Assembly (NCBI GenBank): GCA_008973525.1
Contig: WACJ01000009.1
Span: 868,001 to 932,000 of the forward strand
Length of the DNA: 64,000 nt
DNA from: Stenopsyche tienmushanensis
Lineage: Eukaryota > Arthropoda > Insecta > Trichoptera > Stenopsychidae
Direction: 5' to 3'
A model generated the notes under the pieces. It was not told where the DNA came from. It made no database searches and was given only the letters and a program-made list of their open reading frames with translations. Position numbers and translations under genes: made by a program. Positions 1 through 11,234 of this stretch are shown here, in pieces; the first letter of the stretch is position 1, and each line of letters begins with the position of its first letter.

Positions 1-215
1 CGACATCTTCCATTTCTCTTCAGGTGCAATGTGCAATTTTAACAGTGCCATCTCTTGTGGCCCTGCGGAGACATAGCACCTGCTTACCGACCGATCGCTT
101 CTTGCGCGTGCATCGTTTCCGGTTGGGTAGTGACGCGCAGGAAGCGGGAGTCGGGAGAGTCGTCGGTTGACCTTGGCTGCGGGAAGTCGTCCCTCCTGCA
201 GAAGAAAATAAATAT
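1..215 (+). repeat. LTR-like dispersed repeat R1, copy 1 (clipped by window start)
   Basis: This matches, with scattered differences, the sequences at 3822-4090 and (reverse strand) 62110-62392 and 34640-34795. Shared landmarks in order are a GCGACATCTTCC block, GCCATCTCTTGTGGCCCTG, a GGGAGTCGGGAGAGTCGTCG block and the GGGAAGTCGTCC block. The opening short ORF on + belongs to this repeat and is not a gene. The 5' edge is cut by the window. It could be a solo LTR or a SINE-like unit. Confidence 0.8.
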
Positions 216-242
216 AAAAGAAATAAAAGAACTTTTTAAAAC

Positions 243-385
243 TTAACTAAGCTCAAAATAGTTGTTAGTTTTTTATTTAAATAATTAAGAAATTGACATT
301 TCTCATTCGTTTACAAATTTGATGTGAAAAAATATTTTTCGAAAAACCTGACACACAGATCTAATGTATGAAACCCTGTATAAAG
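243..385 (+). repeat. Foldback repeat family F, right-end fragment
   Basis: It contains the block TTGACATTTCTCATTCGTTT followed by a T-rich stretch, a degraded CCTGACAC block and a terminal CCCTGTATA. The same blocks recur at 655-1012, 10045-10510, 28185-28750 and 38605-38725. No coding capacity was seen. Confidence 0.65.
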
Positions 386-394
386 GAATTAAAG

Positions 395-450
395 CATAAT
401 GATAATTTAGCCACCCATTTGTGGGTCTTATCTAAATCATAGGTGGAAGT
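395..450 (+). repeat. tRNA-derived SINE family S1, short body fragment
   Basis: The phrase ATGATAATTTAGCCACCCAT matches the body of the SINE family seen better at 2612-2775 and 10684-11105, where it reads ATAATTTCGCTACTCACTC. It is followed by a GTGGAAG block as in the other copies. Only part of the body is present. Confidence 0.5.
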
Positions 451-654
451 CAATGGGATATCTAATTGTTTGTTTAACAGCATCTGTCTGAGCACGTCCA
501 TGGGGTTCACGATGGACAGGGAGGGCTGCTTGCGCTTGGGTCCTCAGACAAAGAAATCCGGTGGTGTCAGATCCGAAGACCGTGCGAGCCACGGAATGGG
601 GCGGCTAAAAGAATTAATTTATACGACAGAGGTGACCACAAAGTAATCCTAATT

Positions 655-1012
655 GAAAAAATAAGGGTCGCCTTTGTAAAAATGACTACTTCAGATAATT
701 ACAGTTAAAATAAGGAAAGAAATAAAAAAGTTGACATTTCTCATTCGTTTGCACTTTTTTTGACTTTGGAAGGCTCAGAATTTATTTTCTTTAAATCAAT
801 TACATAAAATAGGTAATTTATTAAGATTAAAAAAGTATTGCAAAATACAAAAACGGTTATTTCGTACTATTACTATTACAGAATTAAATTTATGTCGATT
901 TAAAAGCGAAATATTAGGCATTTTTTCAAAACGTCAAAACAAATATCTATTTCGACAACCCTGACACTTAGTACATGGGGACTATGTGTCAAAAGTAGCA
1001 AAAAAAAAACCT
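655..1012 (+). repeat. Foldback repeat family F
   Basis: It begins inside the family and runs through TTGACATTTCTCATTCGTTT to a right arm with TTTCAAAACG, ATTTCGACAACCCTGACAC and TATGTGTCAAAAGTAGC. The most complete copy is 28185-28750, where both arms are visible. No protein is encoded. Confidence 0.7.
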
Positions 1013-1020
1013 TAACTCCC

Positions 1021-2597
1021 AAAATCGATCAATGTGCAAAGCATCCGGTATATACAAATATATTTTTAAATTCAAACAGAAACGAATAAAATATTCAAAG
1101 TTCGCCGATTTTATTTGACGCATAGGATTTTTTAAAACTTGATAAGGATCATAGGTTGAACCTAGGAGATATTCACAAGAAAATCAATTAAAATTGGATA
1201 TCGTCAAACAATCAGGGATCTATCAACTAATTATGATTGTTCATGATCAATTATCAAATTTTAATTTTAAGAATAATAAACAAAGTTTCGCCCTTATTCA
1301 TTGGAATAATATTTACTTTTTTATTAACTAATTACATATTATAATATTTGGTAGATATATGAGTATAAATTCTAAGCGAATAAGCTAGGAAAGCGAAATT
1401 TCCCGCATTTTGCCTTCTTAATTTTCCGCAATGTGGCATTTCAATTTCCCTAGTAAGGAAATGCCGACATTATATTCGTATGCAAGCTGTAATAGACGAA
1501 TCTCAATCTCATCTAGCTATAATAAAAAAATAGCATACAAATGTGAAAATTTTAATTGCCTACTGCAAAATAATGTTCGTAAAGCTTTAGATCAACCATA
1601 GAATTTGTTAGCCATTTTCGCCGGGTCATCTATCAAAGGGCACATGAACTTTAATGAAACGTAAACATTAGCTAAGGCTAAACAAACATTTCATATCTGA
1701 AAATAATTTCTCACGCTTAATGCCCTCCAAATATTTATATGCTGCAATTGTATTTAGGGGCGGTTGTATGGTACTTTCCGCCCAAACGGCCACTGCCATC
1801 ATTAAATTGCGTCGGGAAATATTTTGTTGCTGAAATTGATTAACGGCAAAGCGAGATCGAACGGTGCATATTTCATCCCTCATATCATTTTCCCAACCTA
1901 ATAAGCTGGGGCTTTTATTAAACGGATTCAATTATGTTTCAGAACAAATTTGTTTGGGATGCAATATCAACATTTCAGTAAATCATATCACTTTGTCGGT
2001 CCGCCATGAAAATTAAATTCGATCATATGATAGTTACGGTGGACAAAATTGCGAAAAGTTGCCCTCTGAATAAAATTATCCGTTTATCGTTTCTTCCAAC
2101 GAGATGTGGCTTCGGCAGTTATCTAAGTTTTTATTTGACATTTTGTGAAGTTTGGAGTCGCGCGACTTAATCAGGGTTAAAAATTCCCAACGCCAAAGAG
2201 GTTACAAAGCAACAGTTAAGACAAGTTTGGGGCGTAAAATTTTAAGGGACCTTAAAAGTGTATATGAAAAGTTGTTGTCTTAAACATACAGAAGAATATA
2301 AAAAGACGCGAACCAAATTTGTTATATGACGAGGGAGGCTCTTAAAATATTCATAACAATTTGTAACTTTTAATGGCAAATGTCTGATTCAGGATTTCGA
2401 CGACTTTATGCCCTGTAACATTTTTTTATTGAGTCACTGAAATTATATTATGAAGTAACTGAAGCAAATTAGGTTTTATATAATAAAATTGATCAAGTGT
2501 TAAATCTTGAATAATTATGATAAAAGATCAATCAAGATTCCATCAATCCAAGTATTTTGAATGAATTATGACTAACTGGATTTGCGAAAATAATTAA
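1021..2597. other. Intronic sequence, nothing recognised
   Basis: AT-rich single-copy-looking sequence. An 87-codon open frame on the minus strand (1668-1931) has no recognisable motif, start context or splice context, and I do not treat it as a gene. Confidence 0.5.
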
Positions 2598-2611
2598 AAT
2601 ATAATTTTAAA

Positions 2612-2775
2612 ATAATGATAATTTCGCTACTCACTCATAATTCTGTCCTGCTTAAAATTCATGTTTCTATATTCTTATCTAAATTTTAGGACATGTGGAA
2701 GACAATGAAAATCAACACTTAAATGAACCTTTCGCTAGAAAAGCCTCCTATGGAGATCGCCTACATTCGATAACC
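2612..2775 (+). repeat. tRNA-derived SINE family S1, body and tail
   Basis: Blocks in order are ATAATTTCGCTACTCACTC, a GGACATGTGGAAG block and the tail CTCCTATGGAGATCGCCTAC. The same order on the minus strand at 10684-10860 fixes the orientation. The tRNA-related head is missing here. Confidence 0.7.
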
Positions 2776-3821
2776 GTTGTGACGCTTTAAAAGGAAGAAA
2801 ATTTGAATATTAAATGATTTTGTTAAGAATTTTGTCTTTATAATATATACAAAATATTCTTCTATAAAAAATATTGATAGTAGTTCATCTACATACAAGA
2901 TTTCTATTTGTTTTCCACGCATTAGACGAAAGAGCGAAGATTTTAACAATTTATGTACAACTCTTCATGTTGAATTTATTAAGAATATATTTAAATAAAA
3001 ATAAATATATATATTTAAGTATAACAAATTCAAGTGTCTAGGTTTGATTTAGATGCCTTTGAGTTGAATGATAATGTTGATTCTAGTCATTAATGTGTCA
3101 CATGCTGCACGAACGTATGTGGTTCGAATATCTAATGCTTGCAATTAAATTATTTACGTACCCACAGTATAATTACATACGAAGTGTGGCTATTAAATAA
3201 CGAGACTGATAGTATAACTGAATTCATACAAATAAATCAACGCTTTTTCTTATTGTCACTTTAATACAATTATGCCCTGTAGATCTTCCATCGATGATTG
3301 TTCTGGTTTTCAGTTCAGCTCCAGTTGATTCTATTTTGAATTATTTTTCATTTCTATTAAAACATATTTTTTCATTAAGTTCAGAACATTTATTCGAATG
3401 ATTCTTATCATTTAAGCCCAATCTCATTATATAATAGCCACATTACATATTTGAGCATCTCCTTACCACAATATGATCTTGGCAGTCAATGCCACCTTTA
3501 TTAAGATATGAGGTGGTCCTCGCTTTTTCATGGCTACTCATTGTTCCAAATGAAAAGTAGGCTAGTTTTTATTCAATTATTAGTTTTATGAAAATAGTTA
3601 TTATTCTTTTATGAAATTTTACATAAATCATACTATTTACTTATTAAATACATATTATTATTATCAACTGATAATAAGATTAATTTCAAAATATTTAACG
3701 ATTGTAGAATTTTTTTTTTGAGGTGATTTTTAGCAATCCTTTTTGTGGGACATTTAACGGGATTTAACATCCCCACGCAATAGCGCTATTGATCTGAGCA
3801 AATTAATTCTCCAAATTAACA
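2776..3821. other. Intronic sequence, nothing recognised
   Basis: AT-rich sequence with long homopolymer runs. No open frame with recognisable content and no repeat shared with the rest of the window was found. Confidence 0.5.
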
Positions 3822-4090
3822 GCGACATCTTCCGTCTCTCTTTAGGTGCAATGTGTTATTTTAACAGCGCCATCTCTTGTGGCCCTGCGGAGACATTGAA
3901 CCTGCATACTGACCGATAGCTTATTGCGCGAGCACTGTTGCCAATTGGGGAGTGATGCGCAGAAGGCGGGAGTCGGGAGAGTCGTCGGCTTGCCTTGGCT
4001 GTGGGAAGTCGTCCTTCCCGTAGCCATATCTCTCTCTATCGTGTGGAATAAAAAGTAATTTAGACAAGAAAGTATTTCTATTCGACGCCC
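3822..4090 (+). repeat. LTR-like dispersed repeat R1, copy 2
   Basis: It begins AACAGCGACATCTTCCGTCT and runs through the GCCATCTCTTGTGGCCCTG and GGGAGTCGGGAGAGTCGTCG blocks to GTGTGGAATAAAAAGTAATTTA. In copy 4 the same place reads GGAATAAATAGTTATTTA, a polyadenylation-like signal as expected near the R region of an LTR. A downstream GACGCCCGTC block (near 4085) is shared with copy 3. The long minus-strand open frame over this repeat is an artefact. Confidence 0.8.
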
Positions 4091-4204
4091 GTCTATTCCC
4101 ATCCAATCATCCAGCAACATCTCGTGTGCTAGCGCGGCTATCTTGACGAGCACGTGGGGGCAGGGAGCACCCAGGGACTCTGCCCCAGAGAGCACCCCCG
4201 CTTC

Positions 4205-4320
4205 AACGTTAGAGAATATATGTATTTTTAAAAATGTGTTTGACAGCCACACATTCTGCATGATTCGAACCCAAGATGATTGAGTTACAAATCCAACTTT
4301 TTAATCACTGGATTAAATAA
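4205..4320 (-). repeat. tRNA-derived SINE head, family S1-like
   Basis: Read on the minus strand there is a box-A-like stretch (CCAGTGATTAAAAAGTTGG), followed by a good RNA polymerase III box B, GGGTTCGAATC. The downstream text continues as TGTGTGGCTGTC, resembling the sequence next to the head at 11045-11105. It is a SINE head, not a functional tRNA gene, because no cloverleaf can be closed. Confidence 0.6.
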
Positions 4321-4469
4321 TGACCAGAGCAGTAACGAGGGTATGAAGCGTCCGTGGCAAGTATCTATCACCCCCTTCTCCCGGAAATCCATTATTTTAT
4401 TTTTAAAAGTTAAATAATACTATCACAAATGAAATATTAATAAAATGTTTATTTTAAAATAATCTACAC

Positions 4470-5045
4470 GAAGATAGTCCCAAAAGTACCCGACCTAACA
4501 TATAGAGGGCGATTGTGATGAAACTATATATTTTATAAAGCTTAAGTTTCAAGATGCTACGTCGTTTAAAATTCGTTTGGTAACCATCAATATTAAACGT
4601 TTTCAGAGACTTTGTATTAATATTAAGATTTTGAGTGGCAGAATTCAACAAGGACGTACAAACTGCCAAGACGAACAGCTCAGTGGTCGACCAAATGAGG
4701 TAACCACCCCAGAAATAGCGAAGAAAATCCACAAAATGATATTGGATGACCATCGAGTGTAAGTGCGTAATATGGTAGGCTTTTAAAAAAATGCTGTACA
4801 TCGCACATTGACTGAAGATTTGAACATGAAAAAGCTTTGCGCAAGATAGGTGGCGCGTTTGCTCACAATCGAACAAAAACAGCGTCGTGATGATATTTCA
4901 ATCGAGTGTTTGGCGATGTTTCACAGCAATAAGACCGAGTTTTTGCATCAATTCACGATCGAATTGTTTAAATTTTACAATTGGTCGAAAATATTGTTGT
5001 CTTTATTTTATTGCGGTATTTTACTGGATGGGTCCAATGTTTAAG
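4470..5045 (+). pseudogene. mariner transposase remnant (N-terminal half)
   Basis: The translated text, read across two in-frame stops near 4760-4850, carries mariner landmarks in order. They are the linker SGRPNEVTTPEIAKKIHKM, the LTEDLNMKKLCAR block (second helix-turn-helix region) and RLLTIEQKQRRDD followed by CLAMF and FLHQF. These belong to the paired-like DNA-binding half of mariner transposases. After FLHQF, where the first catalytic Asp motif should follow, the similarity stops, so the catalytic core is missing. The 5' side begins near AGTCCCAAAAGTACCCGACC, which looks like a mariner inverted repeat, but I found no matching right end. The stops and truncation mean no function. It is unrelated in orientation and age to the mariner at 18765-19708. 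Confidence 0.85.
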
Positions 5046-6619
5046 CGATAACGAAGAAAAGAGGGATTAGACAACTTAGTGTATATTATAAAAATGGACG
5101 AAGTCAATCAGTGTTGATCCATGTAAAGTAGAATGGTCAAGTAAAATAAAAATCATGTGCAACTCTCGACTGGGTTGATATTCTGCGTTTTGTGCCCCAA
5201 CATCAATTGCGCCCATGACGGGCACCTGATTTGCCACCCTCTTGTTACGGTCCTGATAATGACCTTAAGAAATTTTAGCTTCAGATTTAACAAAATAATT
5301 CATCATAGTTTTAAACTTTTTACTATTTTTTTTTCTTCTCAAAATTGTTCAATATTCCAGTAACTTATTCGATAGCATTTCGAGCAATTTCAATATTTCA
5401 GTGGCATATCAGGCTGAAGTATCACAAAACACCACACGTACGACAACGCGAAATAAGACCATCCACAAATGACACATACACACATTCGTAATAACGCACA
5501 AGTAGAAATATTGTGAGATTTGTGTCGAGATTACAACCGGAAAGCGTATATTAAACATAATATCAGGCCATATATTATCTCATGTGTGACCTTAAAAGTT
5601 ACCACGTGTGGGCTTTGTCGTTCCTGTTAGGTGGTATATCAGATTAGATGAAGTACAGGAAGCACCTTTCTCTACCATGTAATCATAAATATTAGAAAGT
5701 GAAGCAAGTGTGTTTGTATGTGTGCTCAAACAGAGGGCCAAAGTTAATGTGGCCTCACGAGCAATGTACGACCTCGCGCCGAACACATAAACTCCACCCC
5801 TCATCCCGAGTACACAATAGATTAACCCTGCGGCGACCGCAAAATTATGTCGCGATAATGGCCGTGCCCCATGCACACCGGACCCCGCCGCCTTGCCGAC
5901 ACTTGCTTTATGCCTTCGAACATCCTTTTTGAGGACCTCGTGGCTCCCGGGACTTACGCATGCTATTTTGGGCCTAGCAAAATTCAAATTCAATATAAGA
6001 ATCGCTCCCGGCAAAACCACTACCGATGTTACGTAGGAAGCGAATGCAATTTCTTAATAGCGTGTGAATCCACAAGATGGCGACACAAGCAATAGGCAAC
6101 AAATCGTCGAACCGTCATTATATTATGAATATCTATTATTACAAAGATTCAATCTACTACTGCCAAGTGTTGACATAGTGGACTATATTTTGAACTTGCA
6201 TTATGCAGATTCGGATTCAAATTCAGATTGTGGGGAAAAATCATCATATCGAAAAATTTAGGAAATATTCATATATTCGATTGATCATATTGATCCAAGT
6301 CAATCCTTATTTTCTGGGACTGAAACCGTAAATATTGGACATGGAAAACACATCCCCTAGAAAATTCTTCTACGGAGATCTTACAACAAGGAGGCAAATT
6401 CTGATGATATGGCATCTTAAGAAGAAGATCGATTCTATGCATTTACATTTTTTAACCAGTTTTATACATTATTTATATGAAACCAAAATTTAGTTGCTAA
6501 CCAAGTTTTTAATGATTCAATTGACAATTTTGTAAATCCGTCAAATCAAGTGCTACCATATATCGCTAATAATAAAATGCACATTTTTTGTCAAACATTC
6601 GCAGATCATATTCCAACTT
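5046..6619. other. Intronic sequence with a less AT-rich island at about 5690-5990
   Basis: Most is ordinary AT-rich intron. The island at about 5690-5990 has several CG dinucleotides and overlapping open frames on both strands (142 codons on the minus strand), but none shows a known domain or splice pattern. A short frame at 6064-6261 ends in an acidic Asp/Ser-rich stretch of unknown meaning. Confidence 0.45.
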
Positions 6620-6958
6620 AAAAACAAAAATTGATATCGCCCCATGCTGGCAAGACCCAACCGATTATGGTTCGCGATCTCAAACATCTGAAATTGAGCA
6701 AAATGTTTGTGTATTGCACCATTTATCTTTTCAATAGTACTGGCAGCACCAAGAAATGCAATAATGGTGGCCCGAAACGATCAGCAACTTCTCCGGAAAT
6801 AATTCGGAAGGTGAACGCTCGAAATGAGCAAAATGCCAAACACAATGAAGAAAATATATAGAACTCTATGAAAGCATTTGGTGCATTCTGCGTTATAAAC
6901 TTCATTTAACGCCTTACAAAACTCAATACGTGTAGTTACTTAAAAATTAAAAGACAGT
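6620..6958 (+). pseudogene. Tc1/mariner-like transposase, N-terminal remnant
   Basis: Two pieces in different frames can be read. The first (about 6640-6858) contains FNSTGSTKKCNNGGPKRSAT followed by SPEIIRKVNARNEQN. This resembles the helix-turn-helix linker (TGST...GGRP...TPE) of arthropod Tc1/mariner-like transposases. The second piece, in another frame (about 6887-6950), reads LRYKLHLTPYKTQYV, then a stop, then LLK, matching the L-H-x-x-PYK-x-Q motif that follows that linker in the same proteins. A frameshift and a stop separate them. The C-terminal motif of a similar family lies apart at 11130-11232. No terminal repeats were found. The family assignment rests on motif order only. Confidence 0.6.
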
Positions 6959-6990
6959 AACAAATATGTCGGACAGTGATTATGTTATTA

Positions 6991-7017
6991 AGCATTTAGT
7001 TTAACTAACTAAATGCT
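6991..7017. repeat. Short perfect inverted repeat
   Basis: The arms AGCATTTAGTT and AACTAAATGCT are exact reverse complements (11 bp each) around a 5-base spacer. It lies just outside the MITE at 7063-7805. No function is implied. Confidence 0.8.
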
Positions 7018-7062
7018 AATTAAATGTCTTACAGTGCTTAGGTGAGATATTGAGGTCGTATA

Positions 7063-7805
7063 TACTTAAACCTTTTTTGTGCGGTAGATGCGTTCCACGT
7101 AAAATCGCACAAAAAAAGCTATGGCTTACATAGAAAAAGTAAAGATGAGTTCCATGGATTTTAAAAACCGCATAACTTTGAAATAGCTATATAAAATATA
7201 TCCAAAATCGCATAAAAAAAAAATAATAAAAAATAGTTAAACTATAAGGAAATTAAAAATTAGCATTTTTGGTAACATTAAAATGACATCTTGCATCATT
7301 GATATAAATTTTGACATAAATATGGTAGGATTAATAGAGCGTTGTATGGAAAAAAATCATACCCAGTTTGTAGAAAATTAATTAATTATAACTTTGATAA
7401 ATAAATATTTGATGTGAACCGTGTTGAAAAAAATAGTTTCGAGAAAAACGCGTTAAAAGATTTCATTATGGTAAGATCGGCCAAGTTGCCGCGACACTAA
7501 AATAGCTATTACTTCATAAGTGGTTAGAATTTTCGATATTCCTTTGGAGAATGTATTTTTAAAAGTCGACACATTGGAAAAATACAAAAAAACAAAATCA
7601 CTTTTTTTTAAATTCTAAACCAGAAAAAAGGGCGTGTTTTTTTCTATATTTTTTGTTTCAAATTTCAGTTAGTGTTGATGATTTATTTCCTATTTTATCC
7701 AAAATATCTCGATACCTAATCTATGAAATTAAAAAAAATTGCTTTAATTAAACCGCATAACTTCAAAATCGCACAAAAAAATTCGCACAAAAAGAGGTTT
7801 GAGTG
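7063..7805 (+). mobile_element. TA-flanked MITE family M, copy A
   Basis: The left end TACTTAAACCTTTTTTGTGC and the right end GCACAAAAAGAGGTTTGAGT are inverted repeats. Just inside are AAATCGCACAAAAAAAGC, a TTCCATGGATTTTAAAAACC block and CCGCATAACTT blocks that recur at 31381-32298 (reverse), 51488-52128 and 59094-59573. TA precedes the left end, consistent with a Tc1/mariner-type target duplication; the right flank has lost it. It has no complete ORF, so it is non-autonomous. Confidence 0.8.
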
Positions 7806-10044
7806 AACCCCACTTTGTCTGGCAATTTTAGCAAAATATACATTTAAATAATTGGATTCAATTTTGATCATAAGTAATAAAAAAATATTTACCATTCTAA
7901 ACAGGATGTACAAAATTAATTACTCAAAACCAGTGTCTCAAAAATGCTAAATCAAAAATGCGCACGAACTTTTGGACTGACCTGATACTTCAAAATTAAT
8001 CATTATAGAAATCGATTGTATGTCAGATTGGTAATGAAATCAATATGGTGTTTACCTAATGCAACCAAAATTGATATGGCCTTAAACCCATCAATATTTT
8101 AAAGCATTGTTGCATATTTTACTAAAAAAAAAACGTTCATTCAATTTTAGAACCACTCTGCAAAATTGTTTTATATTTTTTTCACTTTGATTTATTTGCA
8201 ATAATGCAATTTAATACGAATACCTGTAATTTTCGATTCCATTCGAAAGCCACTAATCTTATAACACTGCAGATATTTTTGAGACTCATCCGGCTGCCTG
8301 TTTTTCTGAGAGGTTTTATTCAGAAAACTTACTCGACTTTGTCAAAGTCAATTTCAATTTTACTTTTAATACATTTAAAATAGGTTCTCCTCTTTTTTGT
8401 CACGCAGACCTTCTTGGAATTTTGTTGTTTACAAGGCATGCGCCCCTTTTCTCTTTGTTTTACAAAGGTTACACAATGTATTTTGAAAATTGCCCAAATT
8501 CCTTTAAAACCGAAAAACTTTAATGTGTTTATAACAGAATTCAAAAAAATATTTTTTTCCATAAAACTTGAGTCGCCATTAGGTTCTTCTTTGATATTTT
8601 CTCTTCGGGACCTTCCGTATTTGAGCGTATGAAATATTTTAGCTATAAGCGAGCAGATCTTTTTTTTATAAAAATATCATGAAATATGCGAACAATAATT
8701 TGTTTGCCATTTTATCATGATCGTTCTCTAATGTAATTTAATACGACGATTTAGTTCCACACGCATCATATTATATTCCTTTTATGGAACTTGAAGATAA
8801 CGTTATTAAGTAAAATTTTGCAATACGCAAAAGAAACGTGATATTTCTGCCTTTTTTGTGTCAACGATCACGTCATTATTTTTCGCTTTCGAAAAAAAAT
8901 ATCCAAAGATGGATCGTCAAAGAGAAAGAGTTCTTCTCGGTATATCCGATATATACGCAGAATGTATGTGCAAATTTATTTCACAATATGTCCCGAAAAA
9001 ATGGGATGCTATGCGAATCTATTCATCTGGAATCGATACATTTGAATTGTTCAAAAAATTTAATCCCCTTTGAAATTGAAAAAGAAATTTTGATGCGATA
9101 TGATATCAAATTCGTCTTGTTTAGAGTATAACATATCAAAGCATTCAAGAAATAGAAAATCTTCTTTACAAGCCATTTTAAAAATACTTTCATTTCTTGG
9201 GAATTTCTATTGATAAGTATTTTAATGTGGTGAATGATATCTAGGGATTTTGATTTCTCAATGGCTCATTTCATGATATCATTTCTCAAATTTATCGAGA
9301 AATTTTGATAAACTTAAAAACGTATGTAAAACAGTAAAGTATTGCATATTATTATCTTAATATTTAATTGAAATAAAACATCTTAAAAAGTGGCAAAATT
9401 TAAAAAAGTATTATTAAAACATACATAAATGATATTTCTTCATTTTGTTTATAAAATAACCCTTAAAAAACACATGCAGCTAATGTAGAATTGGACATTC
9501 TAGTGCTCTTTTTAATTAAAATATCGAATAAAATGCAAAATATTTTCATCTTCGAAATAAATTATTGACACATCTGTTTAGCTTAAAACTATAAGCAACT
9601 TTCTGACAAACAATATTCAACAAAAATCGTTTTCTAAACAATTTTTGAAAACAAAAAAAATGTATGTATTGCTTGCCAAAATAAATATCATAGAATAAGT
9701 TCAAGTTGAATCTTTTGCTTCTTAAACAAAAAAGACGAATTTGAAAGTAAAAGGTTTGTGAATTTTTTTTGAAATATTTAGAACTTTCAAACAGAATGCA
9801 TTTTGGCAAAAATGGACTCATATGCAGTACATTGCTTAAAAACCGAAAGTAGCTATATTTGTAACAAAAATATTCATACAAATTTAATTTTATACAATAG
9901 AAATTGATTTAAAAAATTTCTCGAGAAATGAGAATTCTCGATTTTGCATATTTCTCGAGAAGAAACACTAGTGATATCCCATTGACATCCACCTTTGATT
10001 AAAATATGATCCATTAATGAGTGGCAAATTTAGTAGGAGTCTTA
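7806..10044. other. Intronic sequence, no recognised gene
   Basis: Very AT-rich. Overlapping open frames of 71-97 codons near 8838-9131 and a 111-codon minus frame at 9546-9881 lack recognisable motifs. TTCTCGAGAA-type motifs recur near 9290-9305 and 9920-9965, and may be the edges of an unrecognised repeat. Confidence 0.4.
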
Positions 10045-10510
10045 GTAGGGTATTTTGTTACGTTTCATACATTTACTCTTTGTCCTGAGTGTCAAGTTTG
10101 TCAAAAAAGATTTTTTTTCAATACCCTAATACCCAAAATTTCAACATTAAATCATCATATTTTTTTTAGTCTGTAGTCGTAATAGCACGAAATAACTGTT
10201 TTATATTTTACAATGTATTTTTGATCTAAATAAATTATTCTTTTATGCAAATGCGTTTAAAGAAAATTAGTTCTGAGATTCCAAAGTAAAATTTGCAAAC
10301 AAATTTAATGTGACTTGTGAAAAATTCTTTAAACAAAAAAACTAAAAACTATTTTGAACTTACTTTACTTTTGACAAGTTTTCTAGACTATACCCTTCCC
10401 AAAAATATGCTATATGTCATGCAAATCATTCAATAAGTCAGTAAACCTGAAGAATTTGCCCGTTTGCCAGGGTCAGAGTTGAGAAAATACTTTTTTATGT
10501 TTAAGAGGTT
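10045..10510 (+). repeat. Foldback repeat family F, left arm and centre
   Basis: It starts TATTTTGTTACGTTTCATAC, continues with CTTTGTCCTGAGTGTCAAG, CAATACCCTAATACCCAAAA and the TAGTCGTAATAGCACGAAAT block. This is parallel to 28220-28580. The right arm is degraded. Confidence 0.65.
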
Positions 10511-10683
10511 TTTTATTAAATATATTTACAAAATGTGTTAAAATCGGCCACCTCTGGCTTCTAATGCATACTCGATATTTTTTCTTATTTCAACTATAGT
10601 TGTCTGAAGTAGCATTTTCTCTTTCATTTTTGCAAAGGGGCTCATTCTTTCAATTAGGATTTCTTTTAATTATTCATCTTCTT

Positions 10684-11105
10684 AATGTGCCATATCCGAA
10701 CCATCGGACGTAGGCGATCTCCATAGGAGATTTTACTAGGGAAAGGATTTAGTGTGGTGGTTTCCCGTTACCTTCCACACGTGATAAAGCAAGGATAGGA
10801 TTATTTGGAAAGGTAGAAAAGAAGGGAATCTACGAGTGAGTAGCGAAATTATCATTAGATATAAATTAGAGTTTAATTATTGTTGCAAATTCAATCACTC
10901 ACTCATGCACGACTTTATTAATCGCCTCAAAGTTTTATTTTTTCAAATCCAGGAAATAAGGGTAAACTTGGATTGAGACGATTGATCAGGAATATTTTTT
11001 TCGATCTCCTAAATTTGTAATTTGTGTGAGATTTTCCTCTACAATCTGGATTTGAACCCGAACCTTTGCAATAAGAGTCCAGGATCTAATCCACTATACC
11101 AACAC
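10684..11105 (-). repeat. tRNA-derived SINE family S1, most complete copy
   Basis: On the minus strand the head (11105 to about 11045) carries a box-A-like TGGTATAGTGGATTAGATCC and the box-B-like GGTTCGGGTTCAAATCC. The body follows with ATAATTTCGCTACTCACTC and a GGAAGGTAACGGGAAACCACC block. The tail contains CTCCTATGGAGATCGCCTAC. The spacing between head and body (about 180 bases, AT-rich) suggests an insertion or a long body. Similar pieces occur at 2612-2775, 17295-17400, 34525-34632, 41150-41310 and 47262-47300. Confidence 0.65.
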
Positions 11106-11129
11106 TTGGTAAAAAAAATGTATTATTAT

Positions 11130-11232
11130 GGCAGCTATACTGTGTGGCTTTCACGATCTCCAGACCTGACACCACTGGATTTCTTTGTCTGGGGACCATT
11201 TAAAAATATTTATCCTTCTATAGATAAGTTTT
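11130..11232 (+). pseudogene. Tc1/mariner-like transposase, C-terminal remnant
   Basis: The text WLSRSPDLTPLDFFVWGPFK is the hallmark block around the last catalytic residue of a common arthropod Tc1/mariner-like transposase (usually W-P-x-RSPDLTPLDFFLWG). The Asp in SPDLTP and the Asp in PLDFF are present. Only about 34 residues survive, directly beside the SINE head at 11045-11105, and a stop follows at 11232. The rest of the enzyme is absent. It may belong to the same family as the N-terminal remnant at 6620-6958. Confidence 0.75.
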
Positions 11233-11234
11233 GA

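Noticed and set aside
3842..4261. 139-codon minus-strand open frame
   Set aside because: It reads antisense across the R1 repeat and a SINE head.
5592..6020. 142-codon minus-strand open frame
   Set aside because: It lies in a less AT-rich island where stops are rarer. Overlapping frames on the other strand are similarly open, and no motif or splice context was seen.
11045..11105. tRNA gene on the minus strand
   Set aside because: Box A and box B words are present, but no cloverleaf with a closed acceptor stem can be drawn, and related sequence sits in a dispersed repeat. It is a SINE head.
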